Translations under genes and position numbers: made by a program
Shown here: in pieces, positions 38,833 through 47,922 of the stretch
How positions within the stretch are numbered: the first letter of the stretch is position 1
Layout: each line of letters starts with the position of its first letter
The notes under the pieces: model-generated
What the model saw: the letters and a program-made list of their open reading frames with translations, nothing else
The model's database searches: none
What the model was told of the DNA's origin: nothing
Assembly (NCBI RefSeq): GCF_004362145.1
Contig: NZ_SNXC01000014.1
Coordinates: forward strand, 62,001-126,000
From: Marinomonas balearica
Lineage (GTDB): Bacteria; Pseudomonadota; Gammaproteobacteria; Pseudomonadales; Marinomonadaceae
DNA: 64,000 nt
Reading direction: 5' to 3'

Positions 38833-39978
38833 TTACCTTTTTAAGGTAGATACTGCCTCTGAAATTCGCATCATCGCTTGCTCAAGAGTGGATTTGGTAC
38901 ACCCAAAGTTTAGGCGAATAAACTGAGAGTTGCCAAAGTCTGCCCCCGCAGAAATCCCAACACCGGCTTCGAGGAAGAAGCGGTATGGATCATCCAAATG
39001 CAGCTCTGAGGCGTCTATCCATGCGAGATACGTGGCTTCGGATGAGATCATTTTGAGTGGAGAATTGAGTAAAGATTTTTTTATTATTTCACGATTATTC
39101 CTTAAATAACCGATCAGTCGTTGACGCCATTCTTCGCCATCTTTGTAGGCTGCCTCTGCGGCCGCAAGACCCAATAGATTAGGTTCGGGGATGACGCATT
39201 GTCTGGCATTATTGAATTGCTTGCGAAGTTCATCGTTTGCGATTACTGCAAAAGCGTAACCTAGCCCGGCAACATTGTAGGTTTTGGAGGGCGACATTAG
39301 CGTGATCGTGCGCTGAGCCGCATCAGAATTCAAACTGGCAATGGGCGTGTGCTGTTGGTCGTCTAAAATAAGGTCGCAGTGAATTTCGTCTGATACGATG
39401 ATGAGGTTGTGTTTTTCGGCTAGCGCGTGGATTTTTTCGAGTTCTTCTTTACGGTATACCGTACCGCCTGGGTTATGCGGGTTACACAGCATGATCATTT
39501 TTGCTGTTTTTGAAGCACAAGCGGCTTCCAATTTCGCTTCGTTAATGACCCATCGATCGTTTTCAATTATAAGAGGGATGGACTCTAAATTACGGTCGGC
39601 TAATTCTGGCGCTTTTGTTAGGTGGTAATAAACAGGCCCCGGCACAATGACGGTGTCGTTTTGAGAGGTAAGCGCTCGTACCGCTAGATGCAAGGCGCAA
39701 ACCAATCCAGGAAGGTGAATAAGCTGATTCGCTTGAACGTTCCAGTGATAAGCGTTGTGACAGTGCTGGATGATCGTTTTATTTAAAGATTCTGGAATTT
39801 TTGTGTAACCCAATACGCCTTCTTCAACGCGCTTTTGAATAGCGCTTTTTATGCATGTCGGTGAATCAAAATCCATGTCAGCCACCCACATAGGAATAAC
39901 ATCGCTGGGATAGCGGTTCCATTTGACACTGTTCATTTGTGTACGATCAATGACCTTATCGAATTCGGTGATGTCCAT
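38833..39978 (-). CDS. MalY/PatB-type PLP C-S lyase
   Basis: A 381-residue class I/II aminotransferase-fold enzyme. The start EFDKVIDRTQMNSVKWNRYP, the segment PMWVADMDFDSP (about residue 27) and the cofactor lysine in SPSKTYNVAGLGYA (about 230) match MalY/PatB proteins. These usually act as cystathionine beta-lyases. The start context and a 384-bp upstream gap toward betI suggest its own promoter. A methionine-biosynthetic role is inferred. Confidence 0.87.
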   Translation of the reverse strand: MDITEFDKVIDRTQMNSVKWNRYPSDVIPMWVADMDFDSPTCIKSAIQKRVEEGVLGYTKIPESLNKTIIQHCHNAYHWNVQANQLIHLPGLVCALHLAVRALTSQNDTVIVPGPVYYHLTKAPELADRNLESIPLIIENDRWVINEAKLEAACASKTAKMIMLCNPHNPGGTVYRKEELEKIHALAEKHNLIIVSDEIHCDLILDDQQHTPIASLNSDAAQRTITLMSPSKTYNVAGLGYAFAVIANDELRKQFNNARQCVIPEPNLLGLAAAEAAYKDGEEWRQRLIGYLRNNREIIKKSLLNSPLKMISSEATYLAWIDASELHLDDPYRFFLEAGVGISAGADFGNSQFIRLNFGCTKSTLEQAMMRISEAVSTLKR

Positions 39979-40362
39979 TTATTTTCCTTTCGTATTTCAC
40001 TCTGATGACTAATGTTCTTACTTTGAAATATTGATGAAAGAAACTCAATAGCGAATGACAATTCAAAGATGTAAAAAAAGTATGCAAAAAATTAGTACGT
40101 TTTTCGAACGGCAGTGGGTCGTTTTTGGTGTCAATCACAAAAATCCGTCTGAGTTAGTATTGATTTAGAGGTGAGAAGAGCGATCTGTCGTCAATCTCAT
40201 GTAATGATTTTGAGTGATGAACTTCATATTTAGAAAAAATGTTTTTGGTATACGTGTATGGCACTCATTTGAACTCTAAATATATTGTATAATCGCTTGA
40301 CCGTTACAAAGGAGTCATCCTAGTATAGTTTTTATTGAATAAGTATTTAATAAAGGATGACT
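39979..40362. other. Divergent regulatory region before betI
   Basis: This 384-bp gap between the MalY-like gene and betI contains a consensus TATAAT (40288-40293). Immediately before betI it carries a 24-bp near-perfect palindrome (40331-40354). Apart from these I see no gene or RNA. Confidence 0.5.
40331..40354. promoter_or_regulatory. Palindrome overlapping the betI 5' region (candidate BetI operator)
   Basis: TTTATTGAATA-AG-TATTTAATAAA is a 24-bp palindrome with a single mismatched pair. It ends at the ribosome-binding site of betI. It has an ATTGAA-type half like described BetI sites, so autoregulation in response to choline is a reasonable inference. Confidence 0.5.
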
Positions 40363-40944
40363 ATGCCAAAAGTCGGAATGCCAGCGATACGAAAGCCTCA
40401 ACTAGTCAGAGCTGCGATACAAGTTATTGATGAATATGGTTTTTCTGGCGCTACGGTTGGGGTGATAAGTAAGAGGGCTGGGGTATCTCCCGCCATCATT
40501 AATCACTATTTTGGTGGGAAAAACGGTCTCTTTGAAGAAACAATGAAAACCTTAATCAGAGAGTTTTTTGAGTTTCTTAATCAGGAAAGAGACCTCGTAA
40601 AAAATTCGACAACGAAAGAAAAAGTAATGTCCGTTGTTCGAGCCAGTATCAATCAGGCACAATCAAAGCCTGAAATAGTTAAGGTGTGGATGGGGTTTTG
40701 GGCATCATCAATGCATAGCCCATCTTTGTTTCGTTTACAAAATGTGTATGCGCGACGGTTACAGACTACTCTGGTAATTGTATTAAAAGAGACGTTTGAT
40801 GATGAGAAGGCCAGAGACATCGCGACAACCGTTGCCGCAATGATTGATGGTATGTGGTTACGCGGCTCTCTCGCTGGAGATCTTGATTGCGATACCGCGG
40901 CAAGACACATTAGAGATTATTTAGATTTAGTTTTTGAGCGTTAG
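40363..40944 (+). CDS. betI: BetI choline-responsive repressor
   Basis: A 193-residue TetR-family repressor of the BetI type. It starts MPKVGMPAIRKPQLVRAAI, the usual BetI beginning, and the helix-turn-helix SKRAGVSPAIINHYFGGKNGL lies at about residues 33-53. BetI represses choline uptake and glycine betaine synthesis genes when choline is absent. I prefer ATG 40363 over ATG 40357 because AAAGGA fits it best. It precedes choX by 65 bp on the same strand. Confidence 0.92.
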   Translation: MPKVGMPAIRKPQLVRAAIQVIDEYGFSGATVGVISKRAGVSPAIINHYFGGKNGLFEETMKTLIREFFEFLNQERDLVKNSTTKEKVMSVVRASINQAQSKPEIVKVWMGFWASSMHSPSLFRLQNVYARRLQTTLVIVLKETFDDEKARDIATTVAAMIDGMWLRGSLAGDLDCDTAARHIRDYLDLVFER

Positions 40945-41009
40945 TAAAAACGATGGCTCAAAAACTACATTTGAGAGTACTTGTTCTACTAAAAAGAAGA
41001 GGAAATATC

Positions 41010-41942
41010 ATGTTGAAGAGAATTACTAAAACTGCGCTTGCTGTCACGCTGGCAGGTTCTGCATCTCTGTCTATGGCAGATTGTTCCACTGTTCGTTTTT
41101 CCGATGTTGGCTGGACTGATATTACGGCTACGACTGCCGTTACATCTGCGGTTCTAGAAGGTTTGGGTTACAAGACAAAAACTCAGCTACTTTCCGTTCC
41201 TGTTACATACAGCTCTCTAGCAAACAAAGATATCGATGTTTTCTTAGGTAACTGGATGCCGACTATGACGGCGGACATCACACCTTACTTAGAAGCTGGC
41301 ACGGTAGAAGACCTTGGACCAAACCTTACGGGCGCGAAATACACATTAGCGGTTAACAAAGCGGCTTATGATGCAGGCGTAACGGATTTTGCTGATCTGG
41401 CTGAAAACCGTCGTAAATTCTCTGGTCGTATTTACGGTATCGAGCCGGGTAACGATGGTAACCGTTTAATTCAGGACATGATTGACTCAAATGCATTCGA
41501 ACTGAAGGATTTTCAGTTAGTTGAGTCCAGTGAAGCGGGTATGTTGTCTCAGGTGAGCCGAAGCGTACGTCGTAACAAGTGGATTGCGTTTTTAGGTTGG
41601 GCTCCGCACCCAATGAACGCGAACTTCGAGATGGAATACTTATCAGGTGGTGACGATTACTTTGGTCCTAACTTTGGTGGGTCTTCTGTACACACAAACG
41701 TTCGTAAAGGTTATGTTCAAGAGTGTTCAAACGTAGGTTCTTTATTAACGAATCTTAAGTTCACCTTAGACATGGAAAATGAAATCATGGGCGCTATTTT
41801 GGACAACGGGGAAAATCCAGAAGCGGCTGCAAAGAACTGGCTTAAAGCAAACCCTGGTGCGCTTGATTCTTGGTTAGAAGGTGTTAGCACGCTTTCTGGT
41901 GGTGAAGGTTTGCCAGCTGTTAAATCTCATTTAGGTCTTTAA
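41010..41942 (+). CDS. choX: Choline-binding periplasmic protein of the ChoXWV ABC transporter
   Basis: A 310-residue secreted solute-binding protein with a signal peptide (LKRITKTALAVTLAGSASLSMA, cut after SMA). The mature part starts DCSTVRFSDVGWTD. Tryptophans in VGWTD, GNWMP and LGWAPHP are placed like the aromatic box that holds the quaternary amine of choline or betaine. I chose ATG 41010, preceded by AAGAGGA, because an earlier ATG at 40953 would spoil the signal peptide. Confidence 0.92.
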   Translation: MLKRITKTALAVTLAGSASLSMADCSTVRFSDVGWTDITATTAVTSAVLEGLGYKTKTQLLSVPVTYSSLANKDIDVFLGNWMPTMTADITPYLEAGTVEDLGPNLTGAKYTLAVNKAAYDAGVTDFADLAENRRKFSGRIYGIEPGNDGNRLIQDMIDSNAFELKDFQLVESSEAGMLSQVSRSVRRNKWIAFLGWAPHPMNANFEMEYLSGGDDYFGPNFGGSSVHTNVRKGYVQECSNVGSLLTNLKFTLDMENEIMGAILDNGENPEAAAKNWLKANPGALDSWLEGVSTLSGGEGLPAVKSHLGL

Positions 41943-41999
41943 GGCTTGATGAGTGACGCGGTGATGATTAAACATCATTACTGCTGCTAGAATGACTCC

Positions 42000-42052
42000 G
42001 AAGGTTTCAGTGGGCTGTAGTTATGCATTTTTTAGCCTGCTGAAACACCTTC
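42000..42052 (+). repeat. Long imperfect hairpin between choX and choW
   Basis: GAAGGTTTCAGTGGGCT (42000-42016) can pair with AGCCTGCTGAAACACCTTC (42034-42052), with small bulges. The loop has a T run, but no T run follows the right arm. It may protect the choX mRNA 3' end or partly stop transcription, giving more binding protein than permease. Confidence 0.5.
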
Positions 42053-42182
42053 CTGAATATCATTAATGTACTTGCAGCGTTTTTTAAAAGTCGCTTTTTT
42101 GCTTTCATTTCAGTTATTGTTGATGTTGAAAGTGCTCGACTGAAGCTGTTTATTCTCTCTACACGAACAATCTGGAGATATT

Positions 42183-43028
42183 ATGGATTGGCTAACGGAT
42201 AATAAAATCCCTCTTGGCGATTTAATGGAAACCTTTGTTAACTGGTTGGTGGACGCAGCCGCGGTTTTTTTCGATTTTATTGCGATCACCCTTGAAACCA
42301 TCATTATGGCATTGGTAGACGTATTTGAGTGGATTCCTCCGCTAGCACTGATTGCGATGATCGCTACGGGTGCCTGGTTTTTACATCGAAGTGTCGGGCT
42401 GGTTTTGTTTATCGTAGCGGCTCTATTGCTCATTATAAACTTGGGCTATTGGCTTGAGACGATTCAAACGCTTGTTTTGGTTGTTTCTGCGACATTTGTA
42501 AGCGTACTTTTTGGTGTGCCAATCGGTATTGCTGCTGCACACCGACCTTGGTTGTATACGGTACTCAGGCCGATATTAGACTTAATGCAAACCATTCCAA
42601 CGTTTGTGTATTTGATTCCGACTCTGATTCTTTTTGGTCTTGGTTATGTGCCAGGTCTTATCTCTACCATTATTTTTGCGATTGCCGCTCCGATTCGTCT
42701 AACGTATCTTGGTGTGAGCAAGGTGCCTAGTGAGTTGCTTGAGGCAGGATTGGCGTTTGGTTGTACTAAATCCAAATTACTTTACCGCGTAGAGCTGCCT
42801 GCTGCTATGCCGAGCATCATGGCGGGTGTAACGCAATGTATTATGTTGTCGCTGTCTATGGTGGTTATCGCGGCGCTTGTTGGAGCCGATGGCTTAGGTA
42901 AGCCTGTGGTTCGTGCTTTGAATACCGTAAACATCTCTCAAGGATTCGAAGCGGGCGTAGCAATTGTATTGGTGGCGATTATTCTTGATCGTATTTGTAA
43001 AACTCCATCTTCCAAAAACGAGGGCTAA
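42183..43028 (+). CDS. choW: Choline ABC transporter permease
   Basis: A 281-residue permease of the ProW/ChoW group with about six to seven membrane segments. The permease signature EAGLAFGCTKSKLLYRVELPAAMPSI (two parts around residues 185-210) is clear. It forms the membrane channel with ChoX and ChoV. The 240-bp gap from choX contains a hairpin; choV follows after 3 bp. Confidence 0.92.
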   Translation: MDWLTDNKIPLGDLMETFVNWLVDAAAVFFDFIAITLETIIMALVDVFEWIPPLALIAMIATGAWFLHRSVGLVLFIVAALLLIINLGYWLETIQTLVLVVSATFVSVLFGVPIGIAAAHRPWLYTVLRPILDLMQTIPTFVYLIPTLILFGLGYVPGLISTIIFAIAAPIRLTYLGVSKVPSELLEAGLAFGCTKSKLLYRVELPAAMPSIMAGVTQCIMLSLSMVVIAALVGADGLGKPVVRALNTVNISQGFEAGVAIVLVAIILDRICKTPSSKNEG

Positions 43029-43031
43029 GAC

Positions 43032-44228
43032 ATGTCTGCAGTGGTTCAAATTGAAAATATTGACATCGTTTTTGGTAATAACTCAAATAAAACTCTTGAG
43101 TTGATGGACGCAGGTGGAACACGAGATAACATTCTTTCGCAAACCGGAGATGTTGTCGGGGTACATGATGCTAATCTTCAGGTTAATGAAGGTGAAATCT
43201 GTGTTCTTATGGGGTTGTCTGGCTCTGGTAAGTCGACGTTATTGCGAGCGGTGAATGGCTTAAACAAAATTACTCGTGGTAAATGCTTAGTTCGCGATGG
43301 CGAGCGCATGGTAGACATGGGCGATTGCGATGAAGCGACGTTGCGTCATATGCGTACTCACCGAGTTTCGATGGTGTTCCAAAGCTTTGCGCTTATGCCT
43401 TGGTTAACCGTTTTGGAAAACGTGACCTTTGGCCTTGAAATGCAAGGCATGAGTAAAAAAGAGCGAACTGAAAAAGCGACTCAGCAGCTTAAAATGGTTG
43501 GCCTTGATAAATGGGCGGATAAGAAGCCTGATGAACTTTCTGGCGGTATGCGTCAACGTGTGGGTCTGGCTCGTGCATTTGCGATGGATACCGACGTGTT
43601 GTTGATGGATGAACCTTTTTCAGCGCTTGATCCGCTAATTCGATCTCAATTACAGGATGAGTTGATTGAGCTTCAAGAACGTTTGAAAAAAACCATCATC
43701 TTTGTAAGTCATGATTTGGACGAAGCGCTTAAAATTGGCTCGAAAATCGTCATTATGGAGTCAGCTAAGATTATTCAGGAAGATGTTCCTGAGCAAATCG
43801 TATTGAACCCAGCGACGGAATACGTTGAGAAGTTTGTAGCGCATACTAATCCATTGAATGTGCTCCGTGGTAACTCTCTAATGACGCCTGTGGCTGAATT
43901 AGAGGTTCGCGATGGCCTGCATATTGCAGGTGATGGCGTATCACTGAAGTTGAACGGTACTATTCTGGACAAAGCGTTTGTTGATGGCAATGAAGTATCT
44001 GTTTTGAAATGGGATACGAACGTTAACATTGATACGTTACCAAAAGATGTGGTTCTGTTGGTTCCGCTTGATATATCCATGCGTGATGCGGTTGAGATTC
44101 GTTACCATTCTAATCACTTAATGGTATTGGAAAAAGGCGGTGAATGTTACGGTATTTTAGGGGATCATCATCTGTATCATGCGTTGCTAGGTAAGCATTT
44201 TGGCAACGATGAAGATGCGGCGGCCTAA
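43032..44228 (+). CDS. choV: Choline ABC transporter ATP-binding protein
   Basis: A 398-residue ATPase of the ProV/ChoV group. Walker A is MGLSGSGKSTLLRA (about residue 63), the signature is LSGGMRQRVGLARA (about 172) and Walker B is VLLMDEPFSALDPL (about 192). The extra C-terminal 110 residues are of the CBS-like regulatory kind seen in betaine/choline transporters. It ends the operon; a strong terminator follows. Confidence 0.93.
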   Translation: MSAVVQIENIDIVFGNNSNKTLELMDAGGTRDNILSQTGDVVGVHDANLQVNEGEICVLMGLSGSGKSTLLRAVNGLNKITRGKCLVRDGERMVDMGDCDEATLRHMRTHRVSMVFQSFALMPWLTVLENVTFGLEMQGMSKKERTEKATQQLKMVGLDKWADKKPDELSGGMRQRVGLARAFAMDTDVLLMDEPFSALDPLIRSQLQDELIELQERLKKTIIFVSHDLDEALKIGSKIVIMESAKIIQEDVPEQIVLNPATEYVEKFVAHTNPLNVLRGNSLMTPVAELEVRDGLHIAGDGVSLKLNGTILDKAFVDGNEVSVLKWDTNVNIDTLPKDVVLLVPLDISMRDAVEIRYHSNHLMVLEKGGECYGILGDHHLYHALLGKHFGNDEDAAA

Positions 44229-44250
44229 ATTTATTTCGTTATACCTCTAA

Positions 44251-44294
44251 CAAATAAAAACGGGGAGTCAGTGATGGCTCCCCGTTTTTATTTG
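44251..44294. terminator. Bidirectional intrinsic terminator after choV
   Basis: Perfect 17-bp stem CAAATAAAAACGGGGAG and its complement around a 10-base loop, with T/A runs on both sides. Confidence 0.93.
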
Positions 44295-44476
44295 TATTAT
44301 GTTATTTGAACTCTAAAGTTTACGATCATGTCGAGAAATTGCGCTAAATTTAGTGATTGCAACCTTGTGTTTGGTGAGTATATTAGCGCCAAATAAGCCA
44401 TCTTGATGTACTTCAAGCTGGGCGATCAAGCCTTTATGTGGTTCGTACTTTATGTTTATTACTGTTGGAGTAAGAC

Positions 44477-45763
44477 GTGTTTAAACAAACATTGTTGCCT
44501 ATTTGGAGTCTTTTATTCGGAATAGCATTGCTTACCGGAGCGAGTGCATTACAGAGCTCGTTAATCGGTATACGTGCGTCCATCGAGAGCTTTGATACGA
44601 CAGCAACTGGTTTAATCATGTCTTCTTACTATATCGGCTTTATTGTCGGATCTCTTGTTGTACCTGATTGGGTGAAGAACGTTGGTCATATAAGGGTCTT
44701 TGCCGCAGTTGCTTCTCTGGCATCTATTACTATCTTAATGCAATCTGTGGTGGTAAATCCTTGGTTCTGGATGTTGATGAGAATGGGAACTGGCATATGT
44801 TATGCCGCGTTGTTTATTGTCACGGAGAGTTGGCTAAATGCCATTTCAACAAACACAACACGAGGTCGCCTATTTTCTGTTTACATCATCGAAGTGTGGG
44901 CGAGTCAGACGCTGGGGCAGTTTCTTTTGAATGTGGGATCTCCGAGTGGATTTGAGCTATTCATTCTCACATCTGTATTGATTTCATTTGCCCTTGTGCC
45001 ATTGTTGTTGGTTAGAACGCCGTCACCAACGATTAGTATTCCAGAAAAACTCAATATGTTAGGGCTCGTCAAAAGTGCTCCGCTCGGAGCGACTGGTGTA
45101 TTAATAGCAGGAGTCACGTCTGGTTCTTTATTAGGCTTGGGGGCTTTGTATGCGAAGTCGATTGGTCTAAATGTCGCGGAAATATCTTTGTTTATTGGAG
45201 CGAGTTACCTTGGAGGCATGTTGCTGCAGTGGCCAATAGGCAAGCTCTCAGATCGTCAAGATAGACGATTTACCTTAATGTGGGTTGCGTTGATCGCGAC
45301 GGGCGTTTCTTTACTTGTTCCATTTGGAAATCAAAACAACGAATTGATGGTGCTACTCGCTGGAATGTTTTGTATTGGCGCATTTAATTTCCCTCTTTAT
45401 TCTTTAGCATCGTCGCATATAAACGACCAATTGCGGCCAGAGCAAATATTGTCTGCCAGTAGCGGCATCATTCTATTAAATGGCGCCGGCGGTGCAATGG
45501 GGCCGTTAATTGCTGCGGCGCTAATGGATGTATTTGAGATCGATGCGTTATTTTGGTTTTTAGCAGCAATGAATTTAGTGGTGTTTGTCGTTGCTGGGTA
45601 TCGAATTAAAGTTCAGCCTCCAATGGTCATTGAAGAGCAAAGTGATCAAATCCCCGTTGGTATCGCAGTCAGTTCTGTTGCGACCGCAGAAATGTTGGTA
45701 GAGGCAGATACAACGAACGTCACGGTCACTGAAGAAGCGAATGAGGTCGAAATAAAATTATAG
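44477..45763 (+). CDS. MFS transporter (YcaD-like)
   Basis: A 428-residue protein with about 12 membrane segments of the major facilitator family. The inter-helix motif GKLSDRQDRR (about residue 254) and MRMGTGICYAALFIVTESWLN (two pieces around 98-118) are typical of the YcaD subgroup. A hydrophilic tail of about 45 residues follows the last helix. The start is GTG at 44477 with GGAG 6 bases upstream. Substrate unknown. Confidence 0.85.
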   Translation: MFKQTLLPIWSLLFGIALLTGASALQSSLIGIRASIESFDTTATGLIMSSYYIGFIVGSLVVPDWVKNVGHIRVFAAVASLASITILMQSVVVNPWFWMLMRMGTGICYAALFIVTESWLNAISTNTTRGRLFSVYIIEVWASQTLGQFLLNVGSPSGFELFILTSVLISFALVPLLLVRTPSPTISIPEKLNMLGLVKSAPLGATGVLIAGVTSGSLLGLGALYAKSIGLNVAEISLFIGASYLGGMLLQWPIGKLSDRQDRRFTLMWVALIATGVSLLVPFGNQNNELMVLLAGMFCIGAFNFPLYSLASSHINDQLRPEQILSASSGIILLNGAGGAMGPLIAAALMDVFEIDALFWFLAAMNLVVFVVAGYRIKVQPPMVIEEQSDQIPVGIAVSSVATAEMLVEADTTNVTVTEEANEVEIKL

Positions 45764-45884
45764 GCTAATAAGTGCACTAAAAATGTGCGGTTTCGATTTC
45801 TTTACATATATTGTTATTATGTACTAAATATATTCTCTGTTGTTTTTATATGATTTAAATATTGTGTTTCCAGATAGCCAAGTG

Positions 45885-45906
45885 CTTATCCCTAGGGTAG
45901 GATAAG
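45885..45906. repeat. Inverted repeat upstream of galU
   Basis: CTTATCC and GGATAAG separated by 8 bases, about 120 bp before galU. It could be an operator or leader hairpin; nothing else in the 260-bp gap stands out. Confidence 0.3.
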
Positions 45907-46023
45907 TTTACAACTTTTGGATGTGTTCATTTGAAATGAGCCCAATGATGTTATTTTATTTACAGCCAGCTGGCACATCATTTGTATAAAGGCACTAAGG
46001 TTTAAGAAAATTAAGGAATATCT

Positions 46024-46854
46024 ATGATTCGTAAATGTTTGTTTCCTGTTGCTGGTTATGGCACTCGTTTTTTACCAGCGACCAAGTCTATGCCTAAAGA
46101 AATGCTACCCATCGTGAATAAGCCTTTAGTGCAATATGGAGTAGAAGAAGCTGCTGAAGCAGGTTTAGATAATGTTGTATTTGTAACGGGGCGCGGAAAG
46201 CGCGCAATTGCAGATCATTTTGATATTAGCTATGAGTTAGAGCATCAAATATCGGGTACAAGTAAAGAGCAGTACTTAGAAGGGATACGTCATCTTATAA
46301 ACAATGTGAATTTTTCATTCACTCGTCAGAATAACATGTTGGGATTAGGGCACGCTATTTTAACAGGAGAGCCTCTTGTTGGAGATGAAGCGTTTGGTGT
46401 AGTGCTTGCAGATGATTTGTGCATGGGTCTTGAAAATGACGGTGTTATGGCGCAAATGACTAAGCTGTATAAACAGTTCCGTTGTTCGATCGTTGCCATC
46501 GAAGAAGTGCCTGAAGATGAAGTTCATAAATACGGTGTTATCGAAGGCGAATTAATGACGGATGGCTTGTATCGAGTAACGGATATGGTCGAAAAACCAC
46601 CGAAAGAAGAGGCGCCTTCTAACCTCGCGATTATTGGCCGATACATTCTGACTCCTGATATCTTTGATAAGATCAGAAACACGCCTCCGGGAAAGAATGG
46701 AGAAGTGCAAATTACAGACGCCATTCTTCAGCAAGCTAAAGAAGGTTGTGTTCTAGCCTATAAGTTTAAGGGTAGACGTTTTGACTGTGGTAGCGTTGAC
46801 GGCTTCGTTGAAGCGACGAACTACTGTTACGAAAACATATATAAAAAAGGTTAA
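46024..46854 (+). CDS. galU: UTP-glucose-1-phosphate uridylyltransferase
   Basis: A 276-residue GalU that makes UDP-glucose for glycans and osmoprotectants. The signature VAGYGTRFLPATKSMPKEML occupies residues 9-28. VEKPPKEEAPSNLAIIGRY (about 188-206) and FKGRRFDCGS (about 250) are also typical. The length is slightly short but usual for marine gammaproteobacteria. A bidirectional terminator separates it from suhB. Confidence 0.95.
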   Translation: MIRKCLFPVAGYGTRFLPATKSMPKEMLPIVNKPLVQYGVEEAAEAGLDNVVFVTGRGKRAIADHFDISYELEHQISGTSKEQYLEGIRHLINNVNFSFTRQNNMLGLGHAILTGEPLVGDEAFGVVLADDLCMGLENDGVMAQMTKLYKQFRCSIVAIEEVPEDEVHKYGVIEGELMTDGLYRVTDMVEKPPKEEAPSNLAIIGRYILTPDIFDKIRNTPPGKNGEVQITDAILQQAKEGCVLAYKFKGRRFDCGSVDGFVEATNYCYENIYKKG

Positions 46855-46890
46855 GTAATCCCATAAATTCTATCGGATTACGTATTAAAA

Positions 46891-46928
46891 TAAAAAAAGC
46901 CGAAGCTTATTAAGCTTCGGCTTTTTTT
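46891..46928. terminator. Bidirectional intrinsic terminator galU/suhB
   Basis: GCCGAAGCTTA / TAAGCTTCGGC stem flanked by A7 and T7 runs, between converging galU and suhB. Confidence 0.93.
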
Positions 46929-46956
46929 GTTATGACTCAACTCAAATAATAATTTT

Positions 46957-47745
46957 TTAGTTGAAGTGCTTATTTAGCAACGGTAATAAGTTTTTGATCA
47001 TTCTTGGGTTTGCACACATAACATGACCAGATGTCACACTTGGAGCGCCATCAAAACCTGAAGCAATACAGCCTGATTCTTTTGCAATGAAGATACCTGC
47101 TTGCATTTCCCATTCATGAAGCTCCAATCCCCACGCAGCATCAACGCGACCTGCGGCAACGTTAGCAAAAGTAAGCGCTGGTGCATCTTGCATTACGGCA
47201 CGGCCGCCTTTTTCTGCGATTTCTTGCAATGCTGCTAGCTGGCTTGCTATGTGAGGTTGAGTCGCTGAAGTGCCTGGGAACTGAGTCGAAACAGTCGCCT
47301 TTTCTACTAAACGTTCTTGGCTGGTTCTAATGCGGGAATTGTTGAGGTAAGCGCCTCGCCCTTTAGAGGCGTAAAATTCGTCACGCGTTTTTGGATTAAC
47401 AATAACGGCGTGCTCTACTTTGTCTGCAACAACATAAGTTATCGTGGTAACAAATCCGCATAGACCAAGTGTAAAAATGTGTTGGCCTTGTATAGCATCA
47501 ACAATCCATTCGCCTTCTTCACCATTTTGTACAGTGCCTTGTAAGCGAGTGGTAATAGAATCGGTAGGGTATGCTTTTTCTAAAATTTGAACGATCGTGC
47601 GTTCAGCATTCATACAAATATTGTTGTAGATCTCAGCAGCCTGTTGACCTTGTTCTTTATCAAACAAGACTTTCTCTTGTGCGTGTTGAATAAAATCAGA
47701 TGCGGCGCGCGCAGCTTTTAAAGCGACATTAATTTTGGGTTGCAT
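46957..47745 (-). CDS. suhB: SuhB homologue with degenerate inositol-monophosphatase active site
   Basis: A 262-residue protein of the inositol monophosphatase fold. It is divergent from trmJ, the usual place of suhB in gammaproteobacteria. The catalytic motif expected as WxxDPxDGTxNF reads WIVDAIQGQHIF (D83 kept, Q86 in place of the second Asp). The distal WDxAAG motif reads WEMQAG (E213), and the expected GEE glutamate region reads TTRLQG. Three of four metal ligands are therefore changed, and phosphatase activity is unlikely. E. coli SuhB also works in the Nus antitermination complex, a role that does not need catalysis. A boxA lies in this gene's own leader (47817-47828). Confidence 0.88.
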   Translation of the reverse strand: MQPKINVALKAARAASDFIQHAQEKVLFDKEQGQQAAEIYNNICMNAERTIVQILEKAYPTDSITTRLQGTVQNGEEGEWIVDAIQGQHIFTLGLCGFVTTITYVVADKVEHAVIVNPKTRDEFYASKGRGAYLNNSRIRTSQERLVEKATVSTQFPGTSATQPHIASQLAALQEIAEKGGRAVMQDAPALTFANVAAGRVDAAWGLELHEWEMQAGIFIAKESGCIASGFDGAPSVTSGHVMCANPRMIKNLLPLLNKHFN

Positions 47746-47816
47746 TGAAATACCGTAATAATTGATTCAATAAGTATATGCAGATATCGTCTTTTGAACG
47801 ACATGTTGCGACAAAG

Positions 47817-47828
47817 TGTTAAAGAGCG
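47817..47828 (-). promoter_or_regulatory. boxA in the suhB 5' leader
   Basis: On the minus strand this reads CGCTCTTTAACA, identical to the E. coli rrn boxA except the first base. It lies about 71 bases before the suhB start. In E. coli suhB is reported to be autoregulated by the Nus complex through such a leader element, so the same control is likely here. Confidence 0.75.
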
Positions 47829-47890
47829 TGTATTTGCTCATTAAATAAAGGCCAAAATGAAGGTAAACCTCTATCGAAAAGCGAATACTA

Positions 47891-47922
47891 GTAAGAGCAA
47901 TATTAAAATAGTTTGCTCTTAC
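47891..47922. repeat. Perfect inverted repeat in the suhB-trmJ region
   Basis: GTAAGAGCAA (47891-47900) and TTGCTCTTAC (47913-47922) with a 12-base AT loop. There is no T run, so it is not a terminator. It could be an operator or an RNA hairpin in the suhB leader. Confidence 0.5.
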
